This document shows positions 45,062-54,283 of a stretch of DNA of 57,588 nt, piece by piece. The position numbers and the translations under genes were made by a program. Within the stretch, counting starts at the first letter, position 1. The number at the start of each line of letters is the position of its first letter. The notes beneath the pieces were generated by a model, which saw only the letters and a list, made by a program, of their open reading frames with translations, made no database searches and had not been told where the DNA came from. The stretch lies in assembly GCA_002722775.1 (NCBI GenBank), contig PBMU01000020.1, positions 1 through 57,588 of the forward strand, given 5' to 3'. Origin of the DNA: Rhodospirillaceae bacterium (GTDB lineage: Bacteria; Pseudomonadota; Alphaproteobacteria; Thalassobaculales; Thalassobaculaceae).

Positions 45062-46152
45062 GCATAGATACGATCGCGACTGATCTCGCCATTCGCGAAA
45101 AACCCAATCATCGGAAAATCTCCCAAAATTTCGCGAATGATGTCAGTCTCGCGTTCTGGTTGTTGGAACTGATTTGGTCCCCGAGCTGCGCAAGAAATAT
45201 AGATCCCGCCCCGAATTGGCTTGTTTTCGATCCGACGTTTTAGGTCTAGGGTCATGCGCCTCATGTCTCTGACGGCGTTTTCTCGATCACGCCGACAGAA
45301 TAAGATTTGGTCGCCCGGCTCGAGCGAGGCGGCGATTGCGATTAATTTCTGGTCGGCATCGATACCGACCAGATTGCGAACCGTATAATCCGCCGTGTCC
45401 GAGCCTGGCACCGGTAATGCGGCGAAGATCAATCCGCTGCAGCTTTGCAGATCTTCTGAGAGTTCAGCGCCGATGTCCTGCTTAAATAAGTCGAGTGCCG
45501 GCTGACCATCGAGTTCGATCAGAATGTTATTTTGGCATTGGGTTATTTCGTGCGGCTTGGAAAGGGGTGTACAGCCCTGGCTGAGGCCTGTCGCAATCTC
45601 GATCGAGGTCGGCGAAAACGCGACCCCGCTTATACACCCGCTGGTACCATTGGCCAGATGTGGCGTCTCGCCTGATGCAGCAGTGAGCCCGCCGATCAGA
45701 AAGCCACCGGAATTTGCAAAGGACCGAACCGCGCCCGCCGCTTCGGGATGGCGCGGATCCACATGAGTCAACGCTAGAGGCATCGAGGCCTCGGCAACCC
45801 AGGCAGAGTGTTCCGACACCAATGTGGATCCGACCGAGCTATCTCCGGCAAACAAACGGTAAGCGTTCACATCCAAGTTTAGGATCAAAGCGGCAGCGCC
45901 CGCCTCACCGAAATATTCAGCGTCATTTCCTATTACGCCGTAGCCTGAGGCCGCGACCCAGTCTTCGACTTCGGTTCGCTCTTTCAAGAAGACGGTCATC
46001 GCGCTGAGTTTCTCTGCGAAGGTTTCTCCAGTGTACAGAATGCCCAGTTTCCCTCCTGTGCCAGCGACTAAACTGGCCAACTCCTCGGCATTTTCCCGCC
46101 ATTTGGGTGCTTGACTCAAAGCGGAACTAAACAGCTTGGTTTCGTTGGTCAT
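45031..46152 (-). CDS. FIST domain signal transduction protein
   Basis: 373 residues from the ATG at 46152, with GGAG upstream. The N-terminal FIST domain includes SGYGVIGNDAEYFGEAGAAAL and the C-terminal FIST_C domain ends EILGDFPMIGFFANGEISRDRIYAYTGVL. FIST domains are thought to bind small ligands, probably amino acids, and usually form part of sensors or cooperate with other signalling proteins. Here no kinase or diguanylate cyclase domain is attached, so a separate partner is expected. The last 31 bases overlap the TPR gene in antisense. Confidence 0.88.
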   Translation of the reverse strand: MTNETKLFSSALSQAPKWRENAEELASLVAGTGGKLGILYTGETFAEKLSAMTVFLKERTEVEDWVAASGYGVIGNDAEYFGEAGAAALILNLDVNAYRLFAGDSSVGSTLVSEHSAWVAEASMPLALTHVDPRHPEAAGAVRSFANSGGFLIGGLTAASGETPHLANGTSGCISGVAFSPTSIEIATGLSQGCTPLSKPHEITQCQNNILIELDGQPALDLFKQDIGAELSEDLQSCSGLIFAALPVPGSDTADYTVRNLVGIDADQKLIAIAASLEPGDQILFCRRDRENAVRDMRRMTLDLKRRIENKPIRGGIYISCAARGPNQFQQPERETDIIREILGDFPMIGFFANGEISRDRIYAYTGVLTLFL

Positions 46153-46563
46153 CCTCGTGCTCCGCCTAAACAATTTCGTCCGGTCATGGCCATTTACTCA
46201 TCCACGCTAACCGGACGCGGAATGCGGCAGTCACGACTTCGAAGACTTTGTTGATCATGGTCTATACTGTCACACCGACAAGCGCTAGAAGTGATCTCAA
46301 CACCAGCAGGGACATCAGTCCCAACAACTTAACCAACATTGCAACCAGCCAGCGCCTAGCCTCGTATCATAGTGTCACTGTCCTTCAGCCCATGTGTGTT
46401 GGGATCAAGGAGGGAGTGCCAGAACCCACGAGTTTTACTGTAAATCCCGCGGCGTTCCGCTCTGCTCTTTATTTGGCTAACGAATCTGAACAAATGTGCA
46501 CCCGTCCGATCGACAACCACTTACAAGGTGACGAATCTAGAGATCAACGCCTGCACAATTACT
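46153..46563. other. 411-bp region without a recognised gene
   Basis: It lies between FIST and the racemase-like gene. The 119-codon plus-strand ORF has a cryptic composition and no family likeness. A minus-strand open stretch near 46370-46510 could be a remnant but was not recognised. The upstream region of FIST must hold its promoter. Confidence 0.45.
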
Positions 46564-47307
46564 TTATACAGTCGCGTTGGCCAGAAGGTCGCCCCGGTAG
46601 TCGGTGATCGGCTGCGGTGGGTGTTTAAATTTCCGGACTTTGGATTGAGCGAGACCCATAGACACCAAGGTTTGCACGGTGTGCACAGCGGCGACGACCG
46701 GGTCGATCACAGGCACGCCCGAGGATTTTGACAACTCGCGATCATAGTCACAAAGCCCGGCGCAAGCGAGAATCACTACCTCGGCTTTGTCCTCGGTGAC
46801 TATCGCCTTCACTTGTATGGTTAGATCCCTAAGAGCTCGTTCGCGATCGATTGCTGCTTTCTCGACATTGATGTTGATGGCGCGCACCGATGCGCATTTT
46901 GCTTCGAAGCCATGTAGGCGGATGATGTCCTCCTGGTATGGGATGAACTGCTCGAGCATCGTGAGCGTACTGAAACGGTGACCGAGCAGACAAGCGAGTG
47001 CCATTGATGCTTCAGATATTGATACCACTGGGATGTCTAACACCTCTTTCAGCGCCCCGATTCCAACATTACCGAACCCAGCCAGTACGACCCCGTCGAA
47101 AGGCTCGGCCTCAATCCGCCGTCGCACAGCCTCGATCATATGCGGTGCGCTCATGTAGTCGCCATAGGCGCTGTCAATGTTTCTCGTCCCGCCGGGTGAT
47201 CGCATGCCGGATAATTCGGTGCGAGTGAGCGCGGCTCGCTCGGCCGAACGCATGATGACGTCCAAAACGATTTCAGAGGTATTCGGATTGACAATCAGAA
47301 TCTTCAC
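46564..47307 (-). CDS. Asp/Glu/hydantoin racemase superfamily protein with one catalytic cysteine
   Basis: 247 residues from the GTG at 47307, with GGAG upstream. The start KILIVNPNTSE and the later LACAGLCDYD match hydantoin/allantoin racemases. In racemases two cysteines act as acid and base. Here the first is replaced by glycine (LAGFGNVGI, G77) and only C182 remains. That G/C pair is the pattern of arylmalonate decarboxylase (G74/C188), in which a decarboxylation rather than a racemisation occurs. It may therefore be a decarboxylase or have another substrate. No partner gene is adjacent. Confidence 0.85.
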   Translation of the reverse strand: MKILIVNPNTSEIVLDVIMRSAERAALTRTELSGMRSPGGTRNIDSAYGDYMSAPHMIEAVRRRIEAEPFDGVVLAGFGNVGIGALKEVLDIPVVSISEASMALACLLGHRFSTLTMLEQFIPYQEDIIRLHGFEAKCASVRAININVEKAAIDRERALRDLTIQVKAIVTEDKAEVVILACAGLCDYDRELSKSSGVPVIDPVVAAVHTVQTLVSMGLAQSKVRKFKHPPQPITDYRGDLLANATV

Positions 47308-47398
47308 GGCTCCATCCCCGGACGAAAATTAATCTGGGTAATCTAGCAGGCCGGCGTTTTAGGGAATAGGGGAGGGAATTCGGTTGTCCGGTCTGGCC

Positions 47399-47918
47399 TT
47401 ATTTGGGCAACACCCTTTCCAAGGCGGTGATTAGTTTACCGACTCCGGCTTCGCGGTGGGCCGACCTAGTCGAAAGCCGTGCAGCCGGGGTTAAGCAGGA
47501 TCTTGTGAAAGTTCTATTGTATTCTCGACGCAATACCGAATTCGTTAGCGGCCCATTTGTAGAATGGGTGCACGTTGGCACCGTTAACCTCTTGTTTTCC
47601 CGTCATTGGAAAGTTGATGCTGAAAATGATTACACGGAACTTCCTGATTTCGGCGTCACTGGCTGGCTCTTGTTTGTCAAAATCGTTGGACGGTACGCCG
47701 AGTACAATGAGGCCGCGTTCACGTTAGCGTTCCGATAGGTTTTGCAGGTTCACATATTGTTGGGCAAAGTCGCAGTGCAATGCAGTGTTAACAACCAGCA
47801 CCGCTTTGTCCCTATAATTGGCGAGCGGGAGGGGTTTGCCCTCAATCGGTTTAAAACTGAACTGATAGGCGGTATCAGCTTGAACAGGGGCGGTTCCCAA
47901 AAAGCCAATTGCTATCAT
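47399..47918 (-). pseudogene. glutathione peroxidase, decayed by nonsense and frameshift changes
   Basis: The conceptual protein runs from a signal-peptide-like start (MIAIGFLGTAPVQA) through DTAYQFSFKPIEGKPLPLANYR and VVNTALHCDFAQQY, the peroxidatic cysteine context. It then goes on to RERGLIVLGVPSNDFDKQEP, FPMTGK and HPFYKW. A TAA (47724-47726) replaces the expected Tyr after NLSER. A TAG at 47514-47516 replaces the Trp of WNFHK. Near 47470-47490 the end of the protein (GKLITALERVLPK) is in another frame. Three separate lesions make this a true pseudogene and not a sequencing error. It would have detoxified peroxides with glutathione in the periplasm. Confidence 0.88.
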
Positions 47919-47985
47919 AGTAACTGTCGCCCATTTCTACGTCCCTAACCTTTCTAGGTTTACTGCGGCGACTGGGGATTTTGGG

Positions 47986-48894
47986 TCAACGCCAAAGCAG
48001 GAGTACTAAGATGCCGGCGACCACTGCCAGGATCCCCAAGATTTCTTTGGCGTTGCTGCGTTCCTTGAATAACAGGTAGGAAGCCAGGAACGTGAAGACT
48101 AGTTCGATCTGTCCCAGTGCCCGGACATAGGCTACGTTCTGGATAGTCATCGCGGTGAACCAACAGGCCGATCCGATCATGCCACTCAAGCCCACGAGGC
48201 TTGCTATCCGCCAGTTCTTGATCACAGCGGTGATTTGACCAGGCTCGCGAATTCTTAGATAGATGCTCATTATTAGGGCTTGAAAAAGGGTGACGCAGGC
48301 GAGCGTATAGGCGGCTTGCATTATAAACCCCTCACCCCCTAGCGAGAGAGCAGCTGCGCGGTAGGATACAGCAGACATCCCGAAGAACGCGCCCGACGCA
48401 ATTCCGATCAATGCGGTTTTTTCGGTGAGCGAGGTGAAAAGGCTGGCTAAACCGGATTCCTGACGTGCCATGGAAATCGCCATTACACCGACAAGGCTTA
48501 CCAGAATCCCAATGATAGCGCCTGTGCTCAACGGGTCTCCCAGGATAACCAGGCCAAATACAGCGGCTTGGATGGTGTCCGTTTTGGAGTAGGTGGTTCC
48601 GGCTGCAAAGTTCCGGAACGAGAAGAGATAAACAAGCAGAGCCGTCGCTAGGATCTGAGTTAAGCCGCCAAGCGTGCCGTAGAAGGCGAACTTCAGGTTA
48701 GGATAGGGAAGGGAAAACCCGAAACCCGTATGCAGTCCATAGGCGTAAAGGGACGCTAGAGGAACGGCATAAAAAAAGCGGACATATGTAGCTCCACCGG
48801 TGCTAAGCCGCGACTTCAAATGCTTCTGCAGCGCCGAACGGACGTTCTGTGAGAACGCCGCCAAAATTGTAATAGGGATCCAAAGTTCGAACAT
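47986..48894 (-). CDS. DMT family transporter (EamA-like)
   Basis: 302 residues with about ten hydrophobic segments, arranged as two five-helix halves. There are loops such as RQESGLASLFTSLTEK between halves and a C-terminal FKERSNAKEILGILAVVAGILVLLL end typical of drug/metabolite transporters. It probably exports a metabolite or amino acid. The ATG follows GAAGG. It is downstream of the mandelate-racemase-family gene on the same strand with 302 bases between. Confidence 0.88.
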   Translation of the reverse strand: MFELWIPITILAAFSQNVRSALQKHLKSRLSTGGATYVRFFYAVPLASLYAYGLHTGFGFSLPYPNLKFAFYGTLGGLTQILATALLVYLFSFRNFAAGTTYSKTDTIQAAVFGLVILGDPLSTGAIIGILVSLVGVMAISMARQESGLASLFTSLTEKTALIGIASGAFFGMSAVSYRAAALSLGGEGFIMQAAYTLACVTLFQALIMSIYLRIREPGQITAVIKNWRIASLVGLSGMIGSACWFTAMTIQNVAYVRALGQIELVFTFLASYLLFKERSNAKEILGILAVVAGILVLLLWR

Positions 48895-49196
48895 CGTGTG
48901 CCTTCGACAAGTCCCGCGTGGGCTGGCTGTCTACTTCGGGGGCATTGGGATTGCAAAGTCAAGGTGACGGAGTTTCATGCTTTGAGGCGAGTGTTCTTTT
49001 AAGGGGCTTGGTGCCCGGATATATCCAAGGCGCTTTACCCCCAACACATATGATGTGAAACACCTATTTGATTCAAACACGTTTATGACCCTGATTTTGA
49101 GCTTTTCATGAGGCGCAAATCGGTGCGTCTCTTGATGTCCGGACTTCAGCGTGACTAAGTATAACTACGAAAAGCGACCTAGCCCTTTTTCAGGCC
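48895..49196. other. 302-bp intergenic region
   Basis: No gene, strong repeat or terminator was recognised between the DMT transporter start and the stop of the mandelate racemase family gene. It should hold the promoter of the DMT transporter. Confidence 0.4.
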
Positions 49197-50390
49197 CTAT
49201 TCGCTCCGTTGCACTGAACAGTCCGCGCGCTTAAAAACGTCGGGTTGAAGTGCAACGCCTAGGCCGGTGCCATCGGGTGCTCGGATGCGCCCATTCTCCA
49301 CGGGCGGCAGCGTCGTCATGAGTTCCCCGTACCAGCCGTAATAGAAGGCGCGCACCATCTCCTGGATGTGGCAGTTGCGGCTGGCGAGAGCTAAATGGGT
49401 AGAGGCGGCCAGGGTCACTGGTCCGGTGCAGTCGTGGAAGGCGACCGGGATGTGCCAGGGTTCGGCCATGTGGGCGATTTTGCGGGCTTCGGTGATGCCG
49501 CCGACCCAAGCGACATCCATGATCAACTGAGATAGGCTCCCGAGTTCAAGAAGATAGCGGAAGTCGGCAATACCGCCCCGGGTCTCGCCGACAGCGATCG
49601 GACAGGTAGTCGAGGTCGCTACATCGCCTAGCGAGGCCAGATGATCCATGAAGACCGGGTCCTCCACCCAATATGGATTGTAGGGTTCCAGCGCGTGCGC
49701 GATCTTGACAGCGTTGGGTCGGTCCCAAAGAGAGTGCAGCTCCGCCATAACGTCGATCCGGTTACCGACTGCGCTGCGAATCTTGGAGAATGGTTCCAGC
49801 GCTTTATCGAGATCAGCGGCAGAGATGTGCTGCCCGCCTGAGATCTCCGCGGCATAGTCGAAGGGCCAGATTTTCATGGCCTCAATGCCCATCTCCAGTA
49901 ATGATTGCGCGAGCTCGTCGGCGCAGTTCAGAAAAGCGTCCAGGTCCTCGTATGGCCCTTCGTTGACGCCGAGACCAAAATTGTGAGTGCCCTGTCCATC
50001 GCCTTTACGCACATATCGATAGCCTGCGCAGGTGTTATAGACCGGGATATCGTCACGCACGGCTCCGCCAAGCAGTTGGTGGACTGGTTGATTCGTCGAT
50101 TGGCCCCAAATGTCCCAGAGCGCTATATCGATTGCCGAACGTCCGCGTTGTTCCGCGCCTGCTCCGGTGAAACCAACATAACCAATCAGCTTGTGGTGAT
50201 GGCGTGATATGAGCCGTGGGTCCTGGCCCAGCAACAAAGGAGAGATAATCCCGTGAATATGTGCTTCAGCTGAGCCTGGTCCGTAAAAGGTCTCACCCAG
50301 GCCTATTAGTCCCTCGTCGGTGTGGACCAGTGTCCAGAGCAGATTTGGGAATTCCTCGACCCGGACAGTCTCTATCGCGGTGATCTTCAT
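49197..50390 (-). CDS. mandelate racemase/muconate-lactonizing enzyme family protein
   Basis: 397-residue enolase-superfamily enzyme. The N-terminal capping domain is followed by a barrel with metal ligands in VMAELHSLW, YWVEDPV and AVGETRGG, and the general base/acid segment VAFHDCTGP. A KIW segment (AMKIWPFD) replaces the KxK of muconate-lactonizing enzymes. This points to the mandelate racemase or sugar-acid dehydratase subgroup. It probably dehydrates or racemises a hydroxy- or sugar acid. There is no clear ribosome-binding site, and the gene is followed (on its strand) by the DMT transporter. Confidence 0.9.
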   Translation of the reverse strand: MKITAIETVRVEEFPNLLWTLVHTDEGLIGLGETFYGPGSAEAHIHGIISPLLLGQDPRLISRHHHKLIGYVGFTGAGAEQRGRSAIDIALWDIWGQSTNQPVHQLLGGAVRDDIPVYNTCAGYRYVRKGDGQGTHNFGLGVNEGPYEDLDAFLNCADELAQSLLEMGIEAMKIWPFDYAAEISGGQHISAADLDKALEPFSKIRSAVGNRIDVMAELHSLWDRPNAVKIAHALEPYNPYWVEDPVFMDHLASLGDVATSTTCPIAVGETRGGIADFRYLLELGSLSQLIMDVAWVGGITEARKIAHMAEPWHIPVAFHDCTGPVTLAASTHLALASRNCHIQEMVRAFYYGWYGELMTTLPPVENGRIRAPDGTGLGVALQPDVFKRADCSVQRSE

Positions 50391-50436
50391 GGGTCCGATC
50401 CATCAGTTAGTTAACAAGACTGCAAGTTCTCAGTGT

Positions 50437-51369
50437 TTAGCGGTGTCGTTCACGGGCCTCTGCTAGGCTATCGATGGTTGCAGTGAGGCCGGAATCGAAG
50501 CTTGCTTCCCAACTGGCCGCATCAGTAGTTTCACAGTTCTTTGGAAAGAGGATCCCGCGCGATGAGTTAATTATACCGCCCTCCAGCCCGCGGGGTCCCG
50601 CAACGAATGCACGAAAAGCGTCGTCAGCGTCGCCACCTTGCGCGCCGTATCCTGGAATCAGAAAAATACTTTTGGGTAGGATCTTGCGCAACTCATCGGC
50701 TTGTTTCGGATATGTCGCTCCGACGACGACGCCAAGAGACGACCAGCCTGTTTCCGGCCCCACATGCGCTTGTGCAAGATCCTTCAATGAATGAGCGATG
50801 GTCTCGGACAAGGTCCTATTTCCAACCGCTAGGTCCTGATAGTCACCGGAGCCCGGATTACTGGTCTTTACTAATACAAAGACCCCTGCGCCGGTCTCGC
50901 GCGCGGCGTCGAGATAGGGTGTTAGGGTGTCGCGGCCGAGGAATGGACTTATGGTGAGCGCGTCAGACCGAAACGGCGCATCCTCCGTTAGAAAGGCGCC
51001 GGCATAGGCGGTTGCTGTCGAGCCAATATCGCCGCGCTTGGCATCCATCAGTACCAGGAGACCGAGATTACTTGCTTGCCGGATTACCTTGTCAAGTAAT
51101 TGCATGCCCCGCCAACCCAAGCGCTCAAAAAGAGCGGCTTGGGGTTTGACAATCGCTACTTTATCTCCGATTCGTTCGAGAACCGCACTCAGGAATGCGC
51201 ACACTGCCGGGACCGTGCGTTCATCATGCGGTGTCATCGAGCCATGGCGGAAAAGTGACGGAATTTTGTCGAGAAACGGGTCTAGGCCAACGCAGAGTGG
51301 ATTCTCGAGGTTTCTTATCCGATTAATTAGCCGATCACCGAAGTGGCCGGGTTCACCTTCTACGGTCAA
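50437..51369 (-). CDS. pyrF: orotidine-5'-phosphate decarboxylase, type 2
   Basis: 310 residues from TTG at 51369, which is preceded by GGAG six bases upstream. The ORF track start at 51480 adds 37 residues unlike the family. The core motif DAKRGDIGST carries the catalytic Lys-Asp pair. NPLCVGLDPFLDKIP and the C-terminal IPGYGAQGGDADDA match the type 2 (long) form. The enzyme makes UMP from OMP in pyrimidine synthesis. It is a housekeeping gene among catabolic genes, and no other pyr gene is visible nearby. A short 46-base gap separates it from the enolase-superfamily gene on the same strand. Confidence 0.92.
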   Translation of the reverse strand: MTVEGEPGHFGDRLINRIRNLENPLCVGLDPFLDKIPSLFRHGSMTPHDERTVPAVCAFLSAVLERIGDKVAIVKPQAALFERLGWRGMQLLDKVIRQASNLGLLVLMDAKRGDIGSTATAYAGAFLTEDAPFRSDALTISPFLGRDTLTPYLDAARETGAGVFVLVKTSNPGSGDYQDLAVGNRTLSETIAHSLKDLAQAHVGPETGWSSLGVVVGATYPKQADELRKILPKSIFLIPGYGAQGGDADDAFRAFVAGPRGLEGGIINSSRGILFPKNCETTDAASWEASFDSGLTATIDSLAEARERHR

Positions 51370-52098
51370 CGGTTTCTCCAGACCTAAATATTTGCGATCG
51401 AGATCGGGCGGCAAACTATTGTGATTCGATGGGTCATGTCCATGGCAGTGCGTGGTTTGCAGTGGACTGGTGTATGCCAAGATAACCGTTTCGGTTTTGC
51501 CGCTTGCCCATCGGCAGTTTTCAATCGGACAAGGTACTTAATCCCCTCGTTCACCAGCGGATTATTAGGACCGGGCCTTGGGGTGGGCAACACGACTAGG
51601 TTGGGGCCGCAGACCTTAAGATTAGAAACTCACGAAAGCATCGCCCATGTATTGGTTCGCAGACTCGTTGCTATCATTTTACGGAATATTTCCGGCCTGA
51701 AACAGTGAATTGTTTAGGATGGAAATTTCGGTATCTTGAGTATTCAAATAATTTGTCTGATTCGCAGAATTTGAATTTTCAGAACTCTAATATTATTATT
51801 ATTTTATAATTAAGATATTTTCATAAAATATAATATAGTATTATATATTTCAATTATCGAATTTCCCTTTTTGATGACCCATAAGGCCAAAATATAAGTG
51901 TTGGACATGACAAAAAGACACTCCAGTGACTACAATCGCCAAATAGGTTTAAGGTTTTCCGTGGCCGAGCTGGAATGTTGGCGGCTTATTTTGATTTATA
52001 AGCCCAATATCAACGTAAATTCCTAAAAGGTCCAGTGCTGATGTAGGGACTTCGCGCCAAGTGAGTCTTTGAAAGATCGTGGGAACAGGGAGGTTGCT
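51370..52098. other. 729-bp intergenic region with an AT-rich core
   Basis: No gene was recognised. 51720-51880 is very AT-rich, with long A/T runs and repeated ATT units (AATATTATTATTATTTTATA). Such DNA often holds promoters or binds nucleoid proteins. The only ORF of note (51421-51708, plus) has no likeness to known proteins. It should contain the promoters of pyrF and of the hydroxyproline pair. Confidence 0.5.
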
Positions 52099-53004
52099 AT
52101 GGTGGCTAATTGGAACGGTGTGTTTCCGGCGGTAACGACGCAGATGCGAGAAGATTACTCAATCGACTACGAGGCGACCGGCCGGCATATTGATCGCCTG
52201 ATTGGAGCAGGGTGCTCTGGTATGATCGTTCTGGGAACCGTGGGCGAAAACTGCTCACTCGACTGGGATGAGAAAATTGAGGTCGTCCGGGCTGCGGTGG
52301 CGGCGAGCCGGGGGCGGGTGCAGATTCTCTCGGGGGTAGCTGAGTACACTTCGTCGGGTGCAGCACGCTATGCTCGCGAAATGAAAAAGGTAGGGGCCGA
52401 CGGTCTGATGGTGTTGCCAGCCATGGTCTATAAGGCTGACCCGCGTGAAACGGTAAATCATTTCCGAATGGTTGCAGCCGCCTCGGACCTGCCGATTATG
52501 GTCTATAATAATCCAATCGTGTACGGAGTCGACACTACGCCCGAGATGTTCACCGAATTGACGGATGTAGAGACTATAGTCGCAATCAAGGAAAGTTCGG
52601 ATGATCCTAGGCGGCTTACTGACTTGGTCAATGAATGCGGCGATAGATACACATTGTTCTGCGGCGTTGACGATTTGATCGTGGAAAGTGTCATGCTGGG
52701 CGCTTCCGGCTGGGTCGCTGGCTTAATCAACGCGTTTCCCGAGGAGTCTGTGCAAATGTATGAGTTGGCGCGAAAGGGTCGGTTCGCCGAAGCGGTTGAC
52801 ATCTACCGCTGGTTCATGCCGGTTCTTCACCTGGACTGCTGCTCCAAGTTGGTCCAATACATCAAATTCGCTCAGATGAAAACTGGCCTCGGATCCGAGA
52901 TTGTGCGTCCCCCGCGTCTTTCTCTTGAAGGACGGGAGCGGGCTCGTGTCGGGGTCATTATTGATGCTGCGATCGCAGCGCGGCCGAGGCTTGCCGCGGA
53001 ATAG
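52099..53004 (+). CDS. dihydrodipicolinate synthase family, likely 1-pyrroline-4-hydroxy-2-carboxylate deaminase
   Basis: 301 residues from the ATG at 52099 (AGGGAGG upstream). TIM-barrel aldolase of the DHDPS family with Schiff-base lysine K164 in VAIKESSDDP and Tyr136 in IMVYNNP. The N-terminal NGVFPAVTTQM, GENCSL and C-terminal FCGVDDL with GASGWVAGLINAFPEE agree closely with remembered hydroxyproline-pathway deaminases. These convert 1-pyrroline-4-hydroxy-2-carboxylate to 2,5-dioxovalerate. The adjacent FAD oxidoreductase is the expected D-hydroxyproline dehydrogenase. The epimerase and semialdehyde dehydrogenase of the pathway are not in this window. Confidence 0.85.
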   Translation: MVANWNGVFPAVTTQMREDYSIDYEATGRHIDRLIGAGCSGMIVLGTVGENCSLDWDEKIEVVRAAVAASRGRVQILSGVAEYTSSGAARYAREMKKVGADGLMVLPAMVYKADPRETVNHFRMVAAASDLPIMVYNNPIVYGVDTTPEMFTELTDVETIVAIKESSDDPRRLTDLVNECGDRYTLFCGVDDLIVESVMLGASGWVAGLINAFPEESVQMYELARKGRFAEAVDIYRWFMPVLHLDCCSKLVQYIKFAQMKTGLGSEIVRPPRLSLEGRERARVGVIIDAAIAARPRLAAE

Positions 53005-53017
53005 TTGAGAGTGTGTT

Positions 53018-54283
53018 TTGCGAGTGTCAGACACTTCCCATGTCACAGTGATCGGGGCTGGCATCATTGGTATGGTGACGGCATTGACCTTTTTGCGGCG
53101 AGGATACCAAGTCACCGTCATTGATCGATTTGGCCCTGGCAAGGCCACCTCATTTGGCAATGCCGGTGGCTTTGGTGTGACTGATCCACAGCCGACGTCC
53201 TTGCCGGGAACGATCTGGAAGGTGCCCGGTTGGCTGCTTGACCCGGAGGGTCCGCTTCGAATTAGTCCTGCCTATTTACCCCGTCTGATGCCCTGGCTCT
53301 GGCGGTTTTGGCGGGCCGCTGCGCCCAAAAATGTGGCGGCTATTGCGGATGCCCAGCATGCCTTGAACGTCCAGGTCTATCAAGACTGGCTTCCAATTTT
53401 GGATGCTGCTGGGCTGTCGGATCAACTCCAGCGCAACGGTAGTTTGACGCTCTACCGGACAGATGTAGCTTTTCAAAACGATACATTCTCGTGGAACCTG
53501 CGGCGGGAGCGTGGAATTGAAATTCACGAACTTGATGAACACGAGATCCGCCAGCTTGAGCCTGAAATAGGCTCCGGATTTGCCCGTGGTGTCTTGATGC
53601 CCGATTGGAGCCATGTGCTCGACCCGTATGGTATCGTAACAGGCATCGCAGCGTGCTTCGCTGGTGACGGGGGTGAAATTCTTCGTGCGGAAGTGACAGG
53701 GTTCGTGCCCAGGGACAGCCGTGCTTGGGCACTTGAAACGGATACGGGTGAGCGACCTGTTGACAAATTGGTCGTCTGTGCTGGCGCGTGGTCGCACCGA
53801 ATATCGAGTTGGTTTGGTGAGACGGTCCCTCTAGAGAGCGAGCGTGGGTATCACATGACGCTTCCAGCCGCCCCGGTCAGGCCACGACGGATGCTCATCA
53901 TCGGCGAGGAACACTTTGTCATTACACCAATGTCGATGGGATTACGGCTGGCTGGTACGGTTGAGATGTCAGGTCTAGAGGCCGCGCCGAATCATGCCCG
54001 CTCGCGGGTTCTACTAACTAAGGCGCGCCGCGTCCTGCCAGGATTGAGAAGCAAGGCTGTCGAGGAAGGTCTTAGCGAATGGTCCGGACATCGTCCCGCA
54101 CTGCCCGACACGATCCCCGTGATTTCCAAATCCCAGAGATTCGAGAACGTATTCTATGGATTTGGGCATGGCCACCTGGGCCTGACCCAGGCAGCCACAA
54201 CTGGCCGACTGCTCGCTGATTTGGTCTCGGGTGAGTCGGCATCCTTTAATTTGCTGCCGTATCGGGTGGATCGGTTCCGCTGA
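53018..54283 (+). CDS. FAD-dependent oxidoreductase, DadA-like (candidate D-hydroxyproline dehydrogenase)
   Basis: 421 residues. The FAD-binding motif VIGAGIIGMVTALTFLRRGYQVTVID is at the N terminus, followed by GKATSFGNAGGFG. The C-terminal half holds FYGFGHGHLGLTQAATTG, where the isoalloxazine ring and substrate are bound in DadA-like enzymes. It oxidises a D-amino acid, passing electrons to the respiratory chain. Fourteen bases after the deaminase gene, it most probably oxidises cis-4-hydroxy-D-proline. A TTG at 53018 or GTG at 53024 may be the start, because there is no ATG near. Confidence 0.85.
   Translation: MRVSDTSHVTVIGAGIIGMVTALTFLRRGYQVTVIDRFGPGKATSFGNAGGFGVTDPQPTSLPGTIWKVPGWLLDPEGPLRISPAYLPRLMPWLWRFWRAAAPKNVAAIADAQHALNVQVYQDWLPILDAAGLSDQLQRNGSLTLYRTDVAFQNDTFSWNLRRERGIEIHELDEHEIRQLEPEIGSGFARGVLMPDWSHVLDPYGIVTGIAACFAGDGGEILRAEVTGFVPRDSRAWALETDTGERPVDKLVVCAGAWSHRISSWFGETVPLESERGYHMTLPAAPVRPRRMLIIGEEHFVITPMSMGLRLAGTVEMSGLEAAPNHARSRVLLTKARRVLPGLRSKAVEEGLSEWSGHRPALPDTIPVISKSQRFENVFYGFGHGHLGLTQAATTGRLLADLVSGESASFNLLPYRVDRFR

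Noticed and set aside
46248-46607. 119-codon plus-strand ORF
   Set aside because: No recognisable protein pattern; it overlaps the end of the racemase gene on the other strand.
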